This document shows positions 45,098-57,130 of a stretch of 64,000 nt of DNA, piece by piece. The position numbers were made by a program, and so were the translations under genes. The notes under the pieces were generated by a model that saw nothing but the letters and a program-made list of their open reading frames with translations, was not told where the DNA came from and did no database searches. Source of the DNA: Anthostomella pinea. Taxonomy: Eukaryota > Ascomycota > Sordariomycetes > Xylariales > Xylariaceae. Where the stretch lies: assembly GCA_963556695.1 (NCBI GenBank), contig CAUWAG010000012.1, forward strand, positions 3,534,001 to 3,598,000, in the 5' to 3' direction. Position 1 is the stretch's first letter, and every line of letters starts with the position of its first letter.

Positions 45098-47465
45098 TTA
45101 GGCCTCATTGGTAACCTCGACGCAGCTTGGGTGGTCTACCCCAAGGCAGACCACCTGGATCTCGAGCGCCTTTGCGGTTGCTTCTCTGCACCTATTTTTC
45201 TCGCCAAGCAGGTCTAATAGACGTGCGAGTTCGTTGTGGACTAAGAACAGCTCGAATCTAAAGATTCCGTTGCTCTCTATTAGCTGGATGAACTGGCGCG
45301 TTCTGCGCACGGCTTCGTACATCTCGACGTGGCCAGTTATCGCGTCGGTAATATTCCGTGAGCTGGTGGCGGACCTAGATTATCTCTACCCGACGAATGT
45401 CGGACGTGGTGCATATCAGGGACCGTGTGTCTGACAGATAGCTTATTTTCTTCAAAGGTTTGCGCTGCCGTCGCAGTGTGTTATAAACAGGAAATGGATT
45501 GTGCTTTGGTGGGTTGGAAAAGATGTAGCTTAACGCCATGGCCTTGAAACGCGTTCGGGCCTGCGATCTTTGACAGACGGTACGGCAGAAACATAGTGGT
45601 TTCCTGGCCGATACCAGGGCCGATCAGGGGTGCCAGGTCAAAGATGCCAGCGAAGACGGGGGAGAAAAGAAGCTGGTCTAGCAACTGCCATGCCGGTGAA
45701 GGCCGAGCTATGCGATGTTCATGCGTTACTTGGAGAAAAATATTGCAAAAGGTCCCCAATAATGTGCCACTGAAAATGCAGTTTTCTGTTCCCATAATTA
45801 ACACACTGGTTTACAACACGTCTGTGACTCGGGCTTCCCCCTCTCGGTGATATGCGCGATTGGCATGGATTGCCGAAGGCCTGAAAGCATGGCCACACGC
45901 CTGATGACTGAGCTAGGCATTCACGACCCTCGGATACAATGATCTCTTTAGCGTGTGTGCCGTCGGCTGATACACGAACTGGTTGGGAGACGTCAGTACC
46001 TCCGATGAGCAATTTGGTTGCTTGCGGGATGTGACATACCTTCACGTTAAGCTTCATTCGCTGTTGTCTTCTCCGAGGCAAAGGGTCCGAATCTCTGCTG
46101 CCTTCGCTGTCGCATGTCTATACGCAGTGGCGTCGCCTAAGAGATCGCATAGACGCGCTTCTTCGGTATAGACCAAAGACAGCTCCAGCGCCATGATACC
46201 CTCCTCCTCAATCAACTGGCACAATCGGCGGCGCCAAGGTCCCGAACAACTCAACGGATATCCACGGTGGATTGATATGGACGTGGATATCCACACCAAC
46301 TCAATCCACGAGGACACCTGTAGCCTTGGCAACCAACTCATCGACGAGGCTTTCGTAGGTTGATATGCATTGATATAAGTTAAGATCGAGATTTTAATTT
46401 TTGACCATATAAAAGAAAAATCTATAGTAGGTCTTGCCGGGGTATCTCGGAATATCGGAAATTTCTTACAAGATCTCCCGCTATATATCAACCCACGAGA
46501 ATGTCAATCTCCGGAGACAGGACCTCTCGTTAATACACGTCAACGTCAATCAACCCAACTTGAAGATTTTTGAAAAGATTGGCAATCCACTCAACGAGAC
46601 CCCTTCGTTGACGTGGATTGAGTTGGTCGGGACCCTGATCGGCGCGCTCTGGCAACAGCATCGAGTATGTCGACATGGCTGGTGCCCTCCCGTCGGTAGT
46701 AGTCTGTCAGCTGGTTTCGCAGCTGCAAGCGAACTCCTAGTTCGCGAGCAGCTGCACCCGCTGGTATGCCGACAGATAGAGGGATACCTGCATATACGAG
46801 ATTGTGAATCTGTGATCTCGTCGCCTGCGTGGATATCCTGTACGGCGTGAAGGTTGAGCGAGTCCGTGGCATGATTATAGTAGGCGAAAGCATTCGGCGC
46901 GCAGCTGGAAGTCTTAGTCAGACCGCAGTCCTAAATAGTTTTTGGGCATGCCAGATTTGATCCTTACCTGTGACTGAGGAATGACAACGGGAAAGCCAGG
47001 ATGCACCCGACTCCCTGGCCTTAATTGCGTTGAATCTCGCAATCATGGCCAATCGGTGCGAAGCTGTCATGGCTGCATCTCGGTCTGGTCCTTCGGGGAG
47101 GCAGGGTGCGAAGTCCGCCACGCCGGAGAACATACGCACTTGGAAGCGTTGATTCTGAAGCGCGAGGTTCGCAAAGTCGGGGGAGGGGGAGATTGCCGAT
47201 AGCCTCAACGCGGTCCTCGTAAATCGCAATGGGAACCTCCTCGAGGATTCGATCTCCTCTGGTGATGCCATTGATGGCAAATAGTCCCAGACTCATCTGG
47301 GCGTGCTCGGACATGCGGATGCACCTGCCAGGCAAGAGACACATCTTCTGATGCCATCCCAAAGCGTGCCGCAGAGGTGGCCAAGATGTGACTTGTTAGT
47401 AGAGCAAGGTATCTACTAATGTCATTCGGTGCCGTGCCGCAGACGTGGTGTTTCTCAATATGCAA
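45098..47465 (-). pseudogene. SET-domain (SMYD-like) protein gene, decayed, tail duplicated
   Basis: Pieces of a fungal SET-domain methyltransferase-like protein lie in order on the minus strand in changing frames. The N-terminal SET strand is MSLGLFAINGITRGDRILEE (47300-47240). Next come RFNAIKARESG (about 47040) and the core NHATDSLNLHAVQDIHAGDE (about 46870-46810). After these are ISYMQ and ACSCET before the post-SET region. A helical tail with LIEEEGIMALELSLVYTEEA ends ...ATAKAAEIRTLCLGEDNSE at 46054. A second, similar tail (FIQLIESNGIFRFELFLVHN ... ATAKALEIQVVCLGVDHPS) ends at 45098. Frameshifts and stops throughout mean no intact product. The expected NHSC motif reads YNHA. The LINE inserted 10-25 bp past the last codon. 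It might be two tandem paralogues, both broken. Confidence 0.55.
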
Positions 47466-48696
47466 ACGATAGCCAACTGCCTCCAGCAGGAGGCCCTAAC
47501 TCACCTGGAGCGGCACGGACACTCACAAGATCGACAGGAATGTCTCGGTATCTAGCTGCAGAACACAGTAAACGATGCGATCACCGACGTCTCTATCAGG
47601 TCGGACTTATCCGTTAGTCCTACGAGGCAGAAAATGCCACGATAGTACGTCAGTGCCAACAAGGGTGGGCGTTGGAATCCTATCTTTAGGTGAGGCTAGC
47701 AGATAGCGTTCCAAGATAACCTGCGATTGCACTCAAGGCTGCTAATGTCAGGAAGCATGGAAGCGAACAAAGGAACACGTCCCTGTATATATACATCCAG
47801 GAAGACCACAAAACCCCGATGGCCCAATTAGCCACTCTGCCACCAATCTTCACTGGTCCATTCCTCAACAGTACTATCAACGACATCTGTTTTTCTTTAC
47901 ATCTATTGATTCATTATAGGCACCTTTTCTACGTATTTTCTATTTACTCATTCCGTCGCGATTACAAGTGCGGAGCCAGACGAAACTAGGTACCTAGCAT
48001 ACCCGACGGCAGGCTATAGATGGTTGATTCCGTAGTCTGCCTGACATTGCCCCCACCCCTGATTCGCGCTGCAGCTCCCAGCAGATCAACATGTCATCAT
48101 CTCCCCCCTACAGGACACCAGCACGGCAAGTGGTAGCGAGACGAAATGTGGAGGTAGGCATACTCTCTGCCACATATCTATGTGAAATTACCGTTGATCA
48201 TCATGGTCCCCGCCTAACCAAACTGATAGTACGTGATGACTCCAGAGGTATATCTCCATATGAAAGAATAGGCAGTATACGCGCCTATCGCCCTGGTTAG
48301 CCTCTACGCTACTACTTACCATGCAGGTGACTTGTATGGAAACAAGGAGAAAATCCCTTGGTGGAACTTCTAGACCATCCTTCCTTCTCGGTTACTCCTT
48401 TGTTATGATTGGTTGGCTCGCCATTCACTATCAATTCAGTAGCCCTATGCCGTGACTGTGCCGCGACTGTGCCGTAACTGTGCCGCGATTGTAAGGCTGA
48501 GTTGCTTCAGCTGCGCTCCTACAAATCCCTACAACCCGAGACGGCAGATACCGCCTGCATCCCAATACGGCAAACCCCTGCATCTCGAACACGCCGTATT
48601 CCCAAAATTGGATCACTAATTACCTAGCCCCAGTCAGCCACGCTCTCCCTTTGGTGGCCAGGACGAAATGCAAGTATTCGCTGTACTTTACACGCA
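47466..48696. other. Intergenic, no gene seen
   Basis: AT-rich with a short tandem of ctgtgccg(c/t)ga units near 48450-48490. No gene supported. Confidence 0.45.
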
Positions 48697-50457
48697 TTAC
48701 TTCTTGCTCTCGCTTCTTGCAGGCGTCTCCTCAGTTTCGTCAGCCACGTCACCCTGGGTCCAAGACTGATCGGTGGTAAGTTTCTGATTCATGTCACACT
48801 CCTTCGTAAAAAAGTGAATGAGGAGTGCGAGTCCGGAGAGCCCCTTCATAGTCGCCCAAATCGCCACGAATGACTGCGCGAACGCACTCCGCAATGCGAG
48901 AGCCACGTCAGATTCTGCTGGCATGTCCTTGAGAACGATTATGAGCTTGACGGCTGACAAATCCGTGAGGTTGGCTGGTACAACTGACGCCACATCAGGC
49001 TTGTGCAGCTGCGTTCTCACAACGTTGTCGAGGATGGAGCTCCCAATACTAACGCCCACTGTATGTCCGAAGTCGCGAAGAAACTGGAACATTCTCGTGG
49101 CCATGACCATGTCGGTCTGCGGCACAGAAGCCTGCAGCGCGATGTTCAGGGCCGGGAGTAGGATCCCCTTGCCGATCCCGGCTGGTATCCGGATGGATAT
49201 CCACGCAGGTATGCTTGTATGGACATCTAGGAGGCACATGACGCCGAAACCGAGGGTAGCAAGGGCCCATCCCGTCCAGGTTGCCCAGCGATAATGTCCC
49301 GTTTTGCCCACGACGATTCCGGTCAAGACAGCGCTGGGAATCACGGTCAACGAACCCGGGAGGGCGGCGACGCCTGCGATGAGCGGCGAATAGAGTTTGA
49401 CGGATTGGAAATACTCAGGCATGTAATACACCTGAGCATACAGCAGCACGCCGTTGATGAAGCTGCCCACGTAGATGATAGAGGTGGTGTAGTTCCGGAA
49501 GATATAGAGTGGGAGGAACGGTCTACTCGTCATATAGCCTTCATACAAACCAAAGGCCACGATGCCCGCAAGACCAACAACGATTGAGAAAATGGTGTGC
49601 CAGCTGCCCCAAGGGAACTGGATACCACCCCAAGTCACGGGAACCAGGAAGGCTATAACGGAAGCGGAGAACAAGACGAGCCCTGGCCAGCCGATCTTGC
49701 GCAGCTCGTTGGCGAGGGTCCCGTCACGCGGATTAATCTTCATGCAGGGGAAAACACGGTACACCGACCCAAGATAGCCCGGCGATGGGAAGATTGAGCC
49801 TGGCAGGGTGAGTATGAGAACAGACTCCCGACTGAGCTGGGAACTCATCAGTATATCCATCGCCATGCCCCTGTCACTGCGCAGGCGCCGCCGATGACCG
49901 GTCCTCCGATACTTCCCACAGCAAATATGCTGCTGATGAGGGCAGGATATTTGGCTCGTTGCAAGAGCGGTACCATATTAGTGATGACGACCATAGTAAG
50001 TCCCACTACACCACCGCCGGCAAGACCCTGGATGGTTCGGCCCGCGCTCATGACGCTGTACGTTGACGCCGTCGCGCACACGATTGACCCGGCCACCAGG
50101 ACCAACAGGACGACGATGAAGGTCATCTGGCGCCCGAGGGCGTCGCTCAGTGAAATCCACAAAAACACGCATGACGTACTCGCGAGTAGGTACGATACCC
50201 CGGCCCAGAAGGTTTCCACCTGGGTCCCTGGGATCGACTCGAAAACCACCTGCGATCAAGGATGAGCGAAGGTATTCATCGTGCTAGCTAGACTTTCTCC
50301 CTCAATGCGTCCGGGATAGACTGAAAGGACGAACAGGTAGGGCAGAGGCAAGGCTCGTGCCGTCGAGGGCGACAGCGATCGTGGCTATGCTTACCGCGAG
50401 AATGGCGAATCGATAGCGAATGCCTTGGGCATCCTAAGTCTGGGTCTGGGACATCAT
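48697..50457 (-). pseudogene. MFS multidrug/toxin exporter (DHA2, 14-span type), inactivated
   Basis: Minus-strand exon 1 is 50457-50335 (MMSQTQT, then RYRFAILAVSIATIAVALDG) and exon 2 starts 50249 (ETFWAGVSYLLAST, SDALGRQMTF as motif A, GRTIQGLAGGGVVGLT, GSIGGPVIGGACAVTGAWRW). A third part, 49866 or so to 48697, covers spans 7-14 and a charged tail. The plan fits DHA2-family exporters of toxins or drugs at the plasma membrane. Three lesions are seen. TAG stands at 50434-50436 in exon 1 (a Gln codon if C-to-T). The expected donor after WRWIYW reads atgagt instead of gtgagt near 49850. A one-base shift lies between LPIAGLSWVGV and RVFPCMKINPRDG near 49740. With these it cannot make a full protein. 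Divergent to a decayed P450. Confidence 0.75.
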
Positions 50458-50804
50458 CTTGCCGGCGCCTCTTCAGCGCTGTGAGCTTTTATTTGCAAAT
50501 ATCGGCTGAGCATTGTTGGAAATCCCGAGCGCTTGGTCGAAGTCAAGGAAGCCAATTTGAGTTCCCCCTTGCTTTTGTATACCTATTGAGCGACAGGGGT
50601 CAGGCAACCAACAGATGAATGACATGCCGTGTAACCATCTATTACGCGTACCTGTCCGACTGGCCACTTTGGGGTGTTGGTATCGACTGCATAAGCTGCC
50701 TGGATCGTCTTGTCCCAGGGTCGCACGTCATGAACGCCCTCGAGTCAGATCAATAACTACGAGCATAGACTCAGGAGGAGGCAAACCCTCTTCGCCAGCA
50801 ATGT
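50458..50804. other. Divergent intergenic region of the MFS and P450 pseudogenes
   Basis: A shared promoter-like space of about 350 bp. No binding motif can be named with confidence. Confidence 0.4.
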
Positions 50805-52527
50805 TCTTCTTCTTTCGCCGCGCTCTCGGCGGCCGCCCTGTTTCTGTACTGGGCAAGGCAGTATGTTGACCTTAAGAGGCGACGGCAAGCCTTCGCCCAC
50901 GACCACCGGTGTCTCCCGCCCGTCGATGCGTCGCGCTTCGACTTGGTGCTGGGCTTGCGCCACACGCTCGCCATCGTCACGTCCAAGGCGAACGGGCAGC
51001 ACCTGCGGAACTTCCACCGCAACCTCTTCGGCGCGTACAAGAACACCGTCTCCATGCTCATCATGGGCCAGCGCCTCATCATGACCAACGAGCCGGAGAA
51101 CCTGAAGGCCATCCTAGCCACACAGTTCTCGGACTTCGGGATGGGCGAGCGCCGTCGAGATATCTTCGCTGACATGCTGAGCATTGGCATCTTCAACGCC
51201 GACGGCGACGCCTGGGCCCACGCGCGCGCTATCATCCGTCCAACCTGGCGCGCAGCCAGTTCACTGACGTTGGCTTGTTCGAGAGGCACTTCCAAGTCTG
51301 GATGGACCACATGCCAATCGGGAAGGATGATGCGCTGGATATACAGGATTTGGCATATCGTTTTGTGAGTAACACCGGTAGTGCTGGCGCCGGCCATTTT
51401 GCTCTCACTGACTATCTAGCTAGACCCTGGATGTCGGCACCGAGCTTCTGTGCGACAGGTCGTCCCACACCCTTCACCCCCAGGGCGCTAAGTCGGGTCG
51501 TCGGTTCGGGAATCGACACGGCCAGCGATGTTATCATGATGCGCATGCAGCTTGGCAAGTTATGGCGGCTATATAATCCCCGCAAGAACCGCGAAGCTTG
51601 CCAGGCCGTTAAAAATTACGTCGACCCGATGGTGCACGAGGCTGTCGCGAAGGCTAAGAATGCCAAGCAACGTGGCGACGGCGTCACCGAAGACGATCCG
51701 AGGTACACCTTTCTTGGGGCATTAGCTAGCCAGGATCTCAGTCCCGACGAGGTTCGTAGCCATGTGCTTAACATGTGTTGATTTCACCTGTTGGCTGCTA
51801 GTTATTCCTTTTTCTCTTCTTGCTAATTATGTCACAGTGTTCGCAGCCCACGCCTCCACGGCTTCCTTGATGGCTTCGGTATTCCGCTTCCTCGCAGAGG
51901 ATAGTCGCGTGCAGAGGCGTCTCCGGCAGGAGATCTGGAATGGCCTCGAAGGGCGCCGATCCACGTATGAGGACGTACGCAGCCTGACGTACCTGAACTG
52001 GGTGACCAAAGAGACCCTGCGCCTTTATCCTCTTGTACCGCAAAATATTCGTGGGGCGGTCAAAGATACGTTGCTCCCGGTAGGAGGGGGCCCAGATGGT
52101 ACCGCACCCCTCTTCGTACCCAAAGGCTGTGAGATTGGCTACTTTGTATATTCGATCCACCGCCGGACCGACCTGTGGGCGAGATGATGCCGGGGATTTC
52201 CGGCCAGAGCGCTGGGAGACGATCTCGCCCATGTTCCAGTACTTGCCCTTCAACGCTGGTCCGAGAATTTGCCCAGGTAAGTTAGGGACTCCCCGCCGTG
52301 TCTCAAGTCTCTCCTTGTGATCCCATTCTACCTCCTGGGATTCAGAAAGCTAACACACAGAACTTTTAGGGCAGTCTTTTGGACAGGCGGATGCAGGGTA
52401 CTTCATTACGCGTTTCCTGCAGGAATATACGGTCCTCAAGAAGCCTGAGCACGTTTCTGCTTATCGCGAAAACTTGCATCTCGTTCTGTCCGCCAAAGGA
52501 GGAGTGCGGGTGATTGTGGACAGGTAA
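50805..52527 (+). pseudogene. Cytochrome P450 (CYP52/CYP539-like), several frameshifts
   Basis: The coding trace runs from a membrane anchor (ALSAAALFLYWARQYVDLKR) to TAA 52525-52527. Landmarks in order: LFGAYKNTVSMLIMGQRLIM, ILATQFSDFGMGERR, GDAWAHARAIIRP, FERHFQVWMDHMP, TASDVIMMRMQLGKLW, GALASQDLSPDEVRSHVLNM, and KETLRLYP (ExxR). After these come DFRPERW and the haem loop [10 protein letters not shown], then a last exon ending LVLSAKGGVRVIV. The set resembles the CYP52/CYP539 alkane or fatty-acid hydroxylases. Introns are visible at about 51366-51420, 51778-51838 and 52276-52370. Frame breaks lie near 51247 (after IIRP), near 51500 and near 52186 (RRTDLW to DDAGDF). The ATG at 50803 is also out of frame with the anchor. 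It cannot make a working enzyme as read. Confidence 0.78.
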
Positions 52528-53338
52528 CTTAAGATAGAAGAATTCTGTAACGACGAGATATGTTCCGTGTGTAGAAGGATTCCTCTGATTGTGACGTAAG
52601 ATTGGGTAAAAAGGATAGGCACAAATTAGTTACGAAGGGTTATTTTGATATATTCTTACCGACGGGTGCCTTCAAATCCTTCTTAATTTAGACTTTAAAT
52701 AAACTACCTAGACATTACCCACCGTCTTAGAAATATGTGATAGAACTGTGTCGTGGTCTGAGGCGCCCCTGGTCGGGCTAGGGTGTGTGCATATACGGTT
52801 TCAGGGGTGCTTGATCTGCACGAGTACATCGTGCCAAGAACCTGGGCTCTATGGGTGCCATGCGAGATATGTTGACATGGTGAAGCCCTTCTGCCCTTTC
52901 CTGCGATAAGGCTATGGCCTGCAGGGACCTGTGCCGACGATGTCCACCCGTCAACTCCTGTGAGCGTTCGGCAATCGGAAAACCGACCAAGCGCCAACAA
53001 CCGCATGAGATAAGCAGTGGGTCCTGTTCACTCCTGGGTCACATCACGTCACGGCGGGAGATGGCCGAGTCCTATTGAAGGGGTTCATAAAGGGAGTCCG
53101 ACTCGGGGTCGTACAGGTCGCCGAGGAAACTTCACGCACCGCAGGACGGTAAATCATCAAGTCAGACGATGTTCGCAAGTATGCGTCATACCCAGACCAA
53201 CAACGACACAAGTGAGATACGAGGGGCATCTTTTCCATGAGGCAGTAATACCACACCGCCTACATCAAGTACCAGCACTTGCAGGCCCGCCACCCTCATC
53301 CAACGGCCAAACCGATTCACAAAAATAATACCACCAAA
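52528..53338. other. Intergenic, no gene seen
   Basis: 3' flank of the P450 pseudogene facing the 3' end of the amidohydrolase gene. No supported feature. Confidence 0.45.
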
Positions 53339-56302
53339 CTACACCAAAACACTCACATTACCAGTCCCATCACCCACAGCCCTAACCCTCGCCCCAACCT
53401 CCAACGGGCTCCCCTCAAACACAACAAACTCATCCCGCACCCCCACCCCCCCACCACCGCCCTTCAGCCCCAGCATATCGTAAACATTCCCCCCAACCAT
53501 CTCCAACGCCTCCCGCTCCCCAATCGCCCCGCCGCCATTCCTGTATGCGATGCCAGCGAGCAGCCCCACGTCCCTCACGAGCCAGTCCTCCTCGATGCCG
53601 ATCGCAGTAATCACACCAGCAGCAACAAGCGCGTCGACCGCAGTGCCGTTCGTCAGCGGCGCGCCGGTGAGCGCGCGGCGCTGGTCCCAGGTCGAGCGGT
53701 ACGAGAGCAGGGGGCTCAGGACGACGCCCACGCCGGCGGCGGCAAGCTCGTCAGCTAGGAGGAAGGACTCGGCACCGCCGATGATGACGAGGTTGATGCC
53801 GGGGGGACTGCTGTCGGTTCCGCGTGATGAAGTGGTGATGGCGCTGTCGACTGCGGTCTTGACCTTCAGGACCGAAGCTATGACGTCGGCGCTGTGGACC
53901 GTGATGGCCAAGGGCATGGTCCCGTTCACGACCTTCGCGAGGAAGGCTGCCTCGGAGTAGGCATCCGTGACATTCGCGCTCCCGTCCACGGCCTCGAGAA
54001 GCTTGCGGCGCAGCGTCCCCACCGCGTTGGAGATCGACGTGCTTCCGCTCTTGGAGGCGAGGTCGAGGGTGTAGTGCACAGCGACGTCATCGGCGAACAC
54101 GGCACCCTCCTCGAGTGCGTGCTTGGCACCGGTGTGGCAGCCCACGCTCGTGCCCTGGTGCGTTCCCTGGCCGGTATACTTGGGCGCTGAGATGGCACGC
54201 GTGACACCGTATTTGTGCGCGTAATGCAGCTTCTTGGTGTCGAAGGCCAGCCCGTCGACGCCGCGGCTGAATATAGACGTGCCGGCGCCGTTATCGGTGT
54301 CCTTCTCCGCGTCGATAGCGTTGAGGCCGATGGTTGAGCCGAAGACGGTGAATGGCTTGGTCAGGTACCCGTTTTTCAAGGCGATGACCTTTACGCCTGA
54401 AGTGGCGGCGGATTGGAGTTCCGCGGCGCAGGTACCGATGCAGGTAATCTTGCCGTTGGAGATCGCGACGGTGGAATTCTGCCCTTCGGTGGCTTCTTGC
54501 GATGACCTATCCGAAATGAAGGATTTGGCCACACCAGTGAAGATGACATCGCCGTCGATGGTGGGCTCTTCGACTGGCACGGACGCTTCCTTGACCGCAA
54601 TGACGGGTGCCTCGTATGGCTTCTTCAACTCGACGGGATCTTTGAACTGTGCAGTTCCATCAATCCAGATTTGGACCGGCGTGGCGCCGACACTCATAGG
54701 GTCACTGTCCCAAACCACAATGTCGGCATCGTAGCCAGGCTTGATTTTGCCCAATCGCTGGCCAAGACCCAGCCGCTCAGCTGGAGCGGTGGTGACCGAA
54801 GCCATTGCAGCATGGTACGGCAGACCGTACCCGAACGACTTAGCAGCCTCAAACACAACATGTTGGGCATTCAGGACAGGATTGTCACTGACATAGATAG
54901 GTGTCAGGCCGTTTTCATACAGCACTTTTCCGGCATACTCGGATCCGATGTATGATTCCGCCTTGTACCACATGTTGTCAGCGAACAGTGCCGAAGCTGG
55001 TGGTGAATCGCCGTATGCTCGCTTCAGAATCTCAGGGACAAGGAACGTCTGATGCGCATGGTGAAAGGCGCGAATCGGAAATTTGAACTCGTTAGTGTGG
55101 TCGACGAAAGCCTCGAGATCCGGAATGGTGTAGCAGTGGGTGTTGACGTGGACCTGGCCGCGCAGAACTGCACCTAGTGTCTCCCATCGCAGCTCTTGCG
55201 GTAGGTAAATGTCCATGTTTCGAACGCCGACAGACTCAGCGACATTGCACCAGTCGTCTTGAGAACGGACCAGGTTCGCTGCTTGTTCGAATGCGTGTCT
55301 GAACTCCCACGATTCGCCCAGCCGGCTTACCGGTCCATGTTCACCAACCTTGCCGTAAACCCGCTTGGCATTCTCTCCACATGCCATCTTGATGTATCGC
55401 CATGCGCGGTCAGGATCGGCCAGCATATCCGTGTCAGAAGTCTCATTGCGGCCGTCGGCCTCGCCAACGGCATGTTTGATGACAAATGCTTCGCCACCAA
55501 TGTTGTTGCCAGACCCGGGCAGCACCAGGCTCGTAGTCACACCACCCGATTTGATGACTTGCAGCTGATGGTCGTTGGGCTGCAAGCCGTCGATGGAGCG
55601 AACGTATGGCGTAATGTCAGAGCTCATCTCATTCGTATCCTCGTTTCCCCAGAGCTCAGGTAGACTGTCCACACCGGCATGGCTGTGCATGTCGATGATG
55701 CCGGTGGTGAGTGGGCGGCCTTGGGCGTCAAACACCAGATAATCGGATGACAGATAGCTCCCATCGACGTCCTTTCCAACCTTCTTGATGAGACCGTACT
55801 CGACGAACACATCGCCACTAACCCACGAGTAGCCCTTGCCAGTGCGTGCATCTTCGTCACTCGCCCCCTCGACCGGCTCGCCGACCCAAATGGTGGCGTT
55901 CTTGATGAGGGTAGGCTTGTGGCCGTCGATGTAACGCGCATTGCGGCCGCGTCCGGCCCCGATCGGATCTTGCGGCTTTGACCGCAGCTTCGAACACACC
56001 TCCAAGTCGCCTTCCAATTTCTCGATTGATAGAAGTGAGGATCCGGTCTTGACATCGGAGCCTATCTGTCGCCACTGGGCGTAAACGATGAAGGCGAGGC
56101 AGGCGAGCGCGAATACCCGCAGACTCCGCGATCGCCGCATAGGCCGACACCGGGGCCGGTCTGGACTTGCCACGGCACTGTATGGCGGAAGCTCGATCTT
56201 CTCATGCTCCATGTCTGCAGTTGATATATTATGAAGAAAGACGAGGGAGTGAGAGGAAGCTGGAGAGCTCCGTGAGGTGGATGAGGTGCTGGGTGGTGGC
56301 AT
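53339..56302 (-). CDS. Membrane-anchored amidohydrolase-family protein
   Basis: One frame of 987 residues from ATG 56302, with a second likely start at ATG 56212 (MEHEKIELPPYS) giving 957. Near residue 60 is a basic stretch and a single span (RVFALACLAFIVYAQW), so it is probably a type II membrane protein with the enzyme part outside or luminal. Residues about 140-560 show the amidohydrolase TIM-barrel signs. These are PTLIKNATIWVGE, TTGIIDMHSHAGVDSLP (HxH metal site), then a late part VNTHCYTIPDLEAF and RAFHHAHQTFLVPEILKRA. The family C-terminal composite-domain word IKPGYDADIVVWDSDP follows. A second, weaker imidazolonepropionase-like half runs to about 960. The substrate is unknown. The frame is intact, no intron is needed, and it contrasts with the decayed genes on its left. 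Confidence 0.85.
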   Translation of the reverse strand: MPPPSTSSTSRSSPASSHSLVFLHNISTADMEHEKIELPPYSAVASPDRPRCRPMRRSRSLRVFALACLAFIVYAQWRQIGSDVKTGSSLLSIEKLEGDLEVCSKLRSKPQDPIGAGRGRNARYIDGHKPTLIKNATIWVGEPVEGASDEDARTGKGYSWVSGDVFVEYGLIKKVGKDVDGSYLSSDYLVFDAQGRPLTTGIIDMHSHAGVDSLPELWGNEDTNEMSSDITPYVRSIDGLQPNDHQLQVIKSGGVTTSLVLPGSGNNIGGEAFVIKHAVGEADGRNETSDTDMLADPDRAWRYIKMACGENAKRVYGKVGEHGPVSRLGESWEFRHAFEQAANLVRSQDDWCNVAESVGVRNMDIYLPQELRWETLGAVLRGQVHVNTHCYTIPDLEAFVDHTNEFKFPIRAFHHAHQTFLVPEILKRAYGDSPPASALFADNMWYKAESYIGSEYAGKVLYENGLTPIYVSDNPVLNAQHVVFEAAKSFGYGLPYHAAMASVTTAPAERLGLGQRLGKIKPGYDADIVVWDSDPMSVGATPVQIWIDGTAQFKDPVELKKPYEAPVIAVKEASVPVEEPTIDGDVIFTGVAKSFISDRSSQEATEGQNSTVAISNGKITCIGTCAAELQSAATSGVKVIALKNGYLTKPFTVFGSTIGLNAIDAEKDTDNGAGTSIFSRGVDGLAFDTKKLHYAHKYGVTRAISAPKYTGQGTHQGTSVGCHTGAKHALEEGAVFADDVAVHYTLDLASKSGSTSISNAVGTLRRKLLEAVDGSANVTDAYSEAAFLAKVVNGTMPLAITVHSADVIASVLKVKTAVDSAITTSSRGTDSSPPGINLVIIGGAESFLLADELAAAGVGVVLSPLLSYRSTWDQRRALTGAPLTNGTAVDALVAAGVITAIGIEEDWLVRDVGLLAGIAYRNGGGAIGEREALEMVGGNVYDMLGLKGGGGGVGVRDEFVVFEGSPLEVGARVRAVGDGTGNVSVLV

Positions 56303-57009
56303 CGCTCCACCAAGGAACTACCTGGCCAATCAGATAAGGCTTATAGCCCCCTGTAGATCAGCGCGGCGCCCCGCAGTCATGAGCTGATAGCTGATAAGGA
56401 GACGCCGATGCTTCCTTCCCCAACCTCCTGAATTGCCGCCTCGTCTCACAAGCTGTCACCCCGTCCCGTCACCTCGACTAGACGACGACCTCCAAGTCGT
56501 TCCCGCTGAGCGGAAGCTGCCCAAAGTAAGCACGTTGATGGCCCATTACTCTCTTTTCTATTCTGCCCTTTGTCTTGCAGTTGATATTTAGTACTGAATT
56601 GCTACCTCTCGGAATGCCCGACAGACATGGAAGACGCTCATATCAGCCCATCTGCGAGTTTTATAGAAGATAAGCTTCTTAAAGTGTTCACGGGATGTCC
56701 TTAATGCTTCAGTTGCATCGCGTGCGCGTACAGTTCCGGTGCTTCCACGGCATGCTTGAAGATCATGTGGTGAAAACACCTTGGGAGCCCTCTCCACTAC
56801 CTCTATGTCAGATGCTTTGGGTTCGCCCTGATCGTCATGCCCATCGTCTTCTCAACGCTGTTCATTCTGCCGTTCCCAGCGAGGGTCTTGCTTCCCCGCT
56901 GATGCCCTTGTCGTTACCCTCGTCCATGCCATTGATCCAAGCAAAACCGAAAACTTACAAGATCGAGGGTCGGCCGTCCCTTCGCCCCATCCGCGATCGG
57001 CGGACTCTC
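56303..57009. other. Upstream flank of the amidohydrolase
   Basis: Promoter side of the amidohydrolase. No gene supported. Sequence similar to 57800-57905 begins at about 56935. Confidence 0.4.
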
Positions 57010-57130
57010 TCTCCTCCTCTAATCTAAGGTAGCATGTGCTCCCGCAGGTGCACCCTGGAATAATCGTCCGAGGATAAATTTTCGAGCAACATGTAGAGTC
57101 GAGATGGGATGGGGTTTCAGGCTTTCGCAT
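57010..57130 (-). pseudogene. C2H2 zinc-finger gene remnant (C-terminal end)
   Basis: In one minus frame the end reads DDYSRVHLREHMLP then stop, which matches the last residues of the better copy (HMRQHLLP then stop at 57911). The flanking ctctctcctcctct and the region toward 56935 also match sequence at 57800-57905. Only the last few residues of the finger remain. Confidence 0.4.

Noticed and set aside
53056..53145. tRNA-Ser-like start with TGGCCGAGT
   Set aside because: No matching B box, acceptor or T stem.
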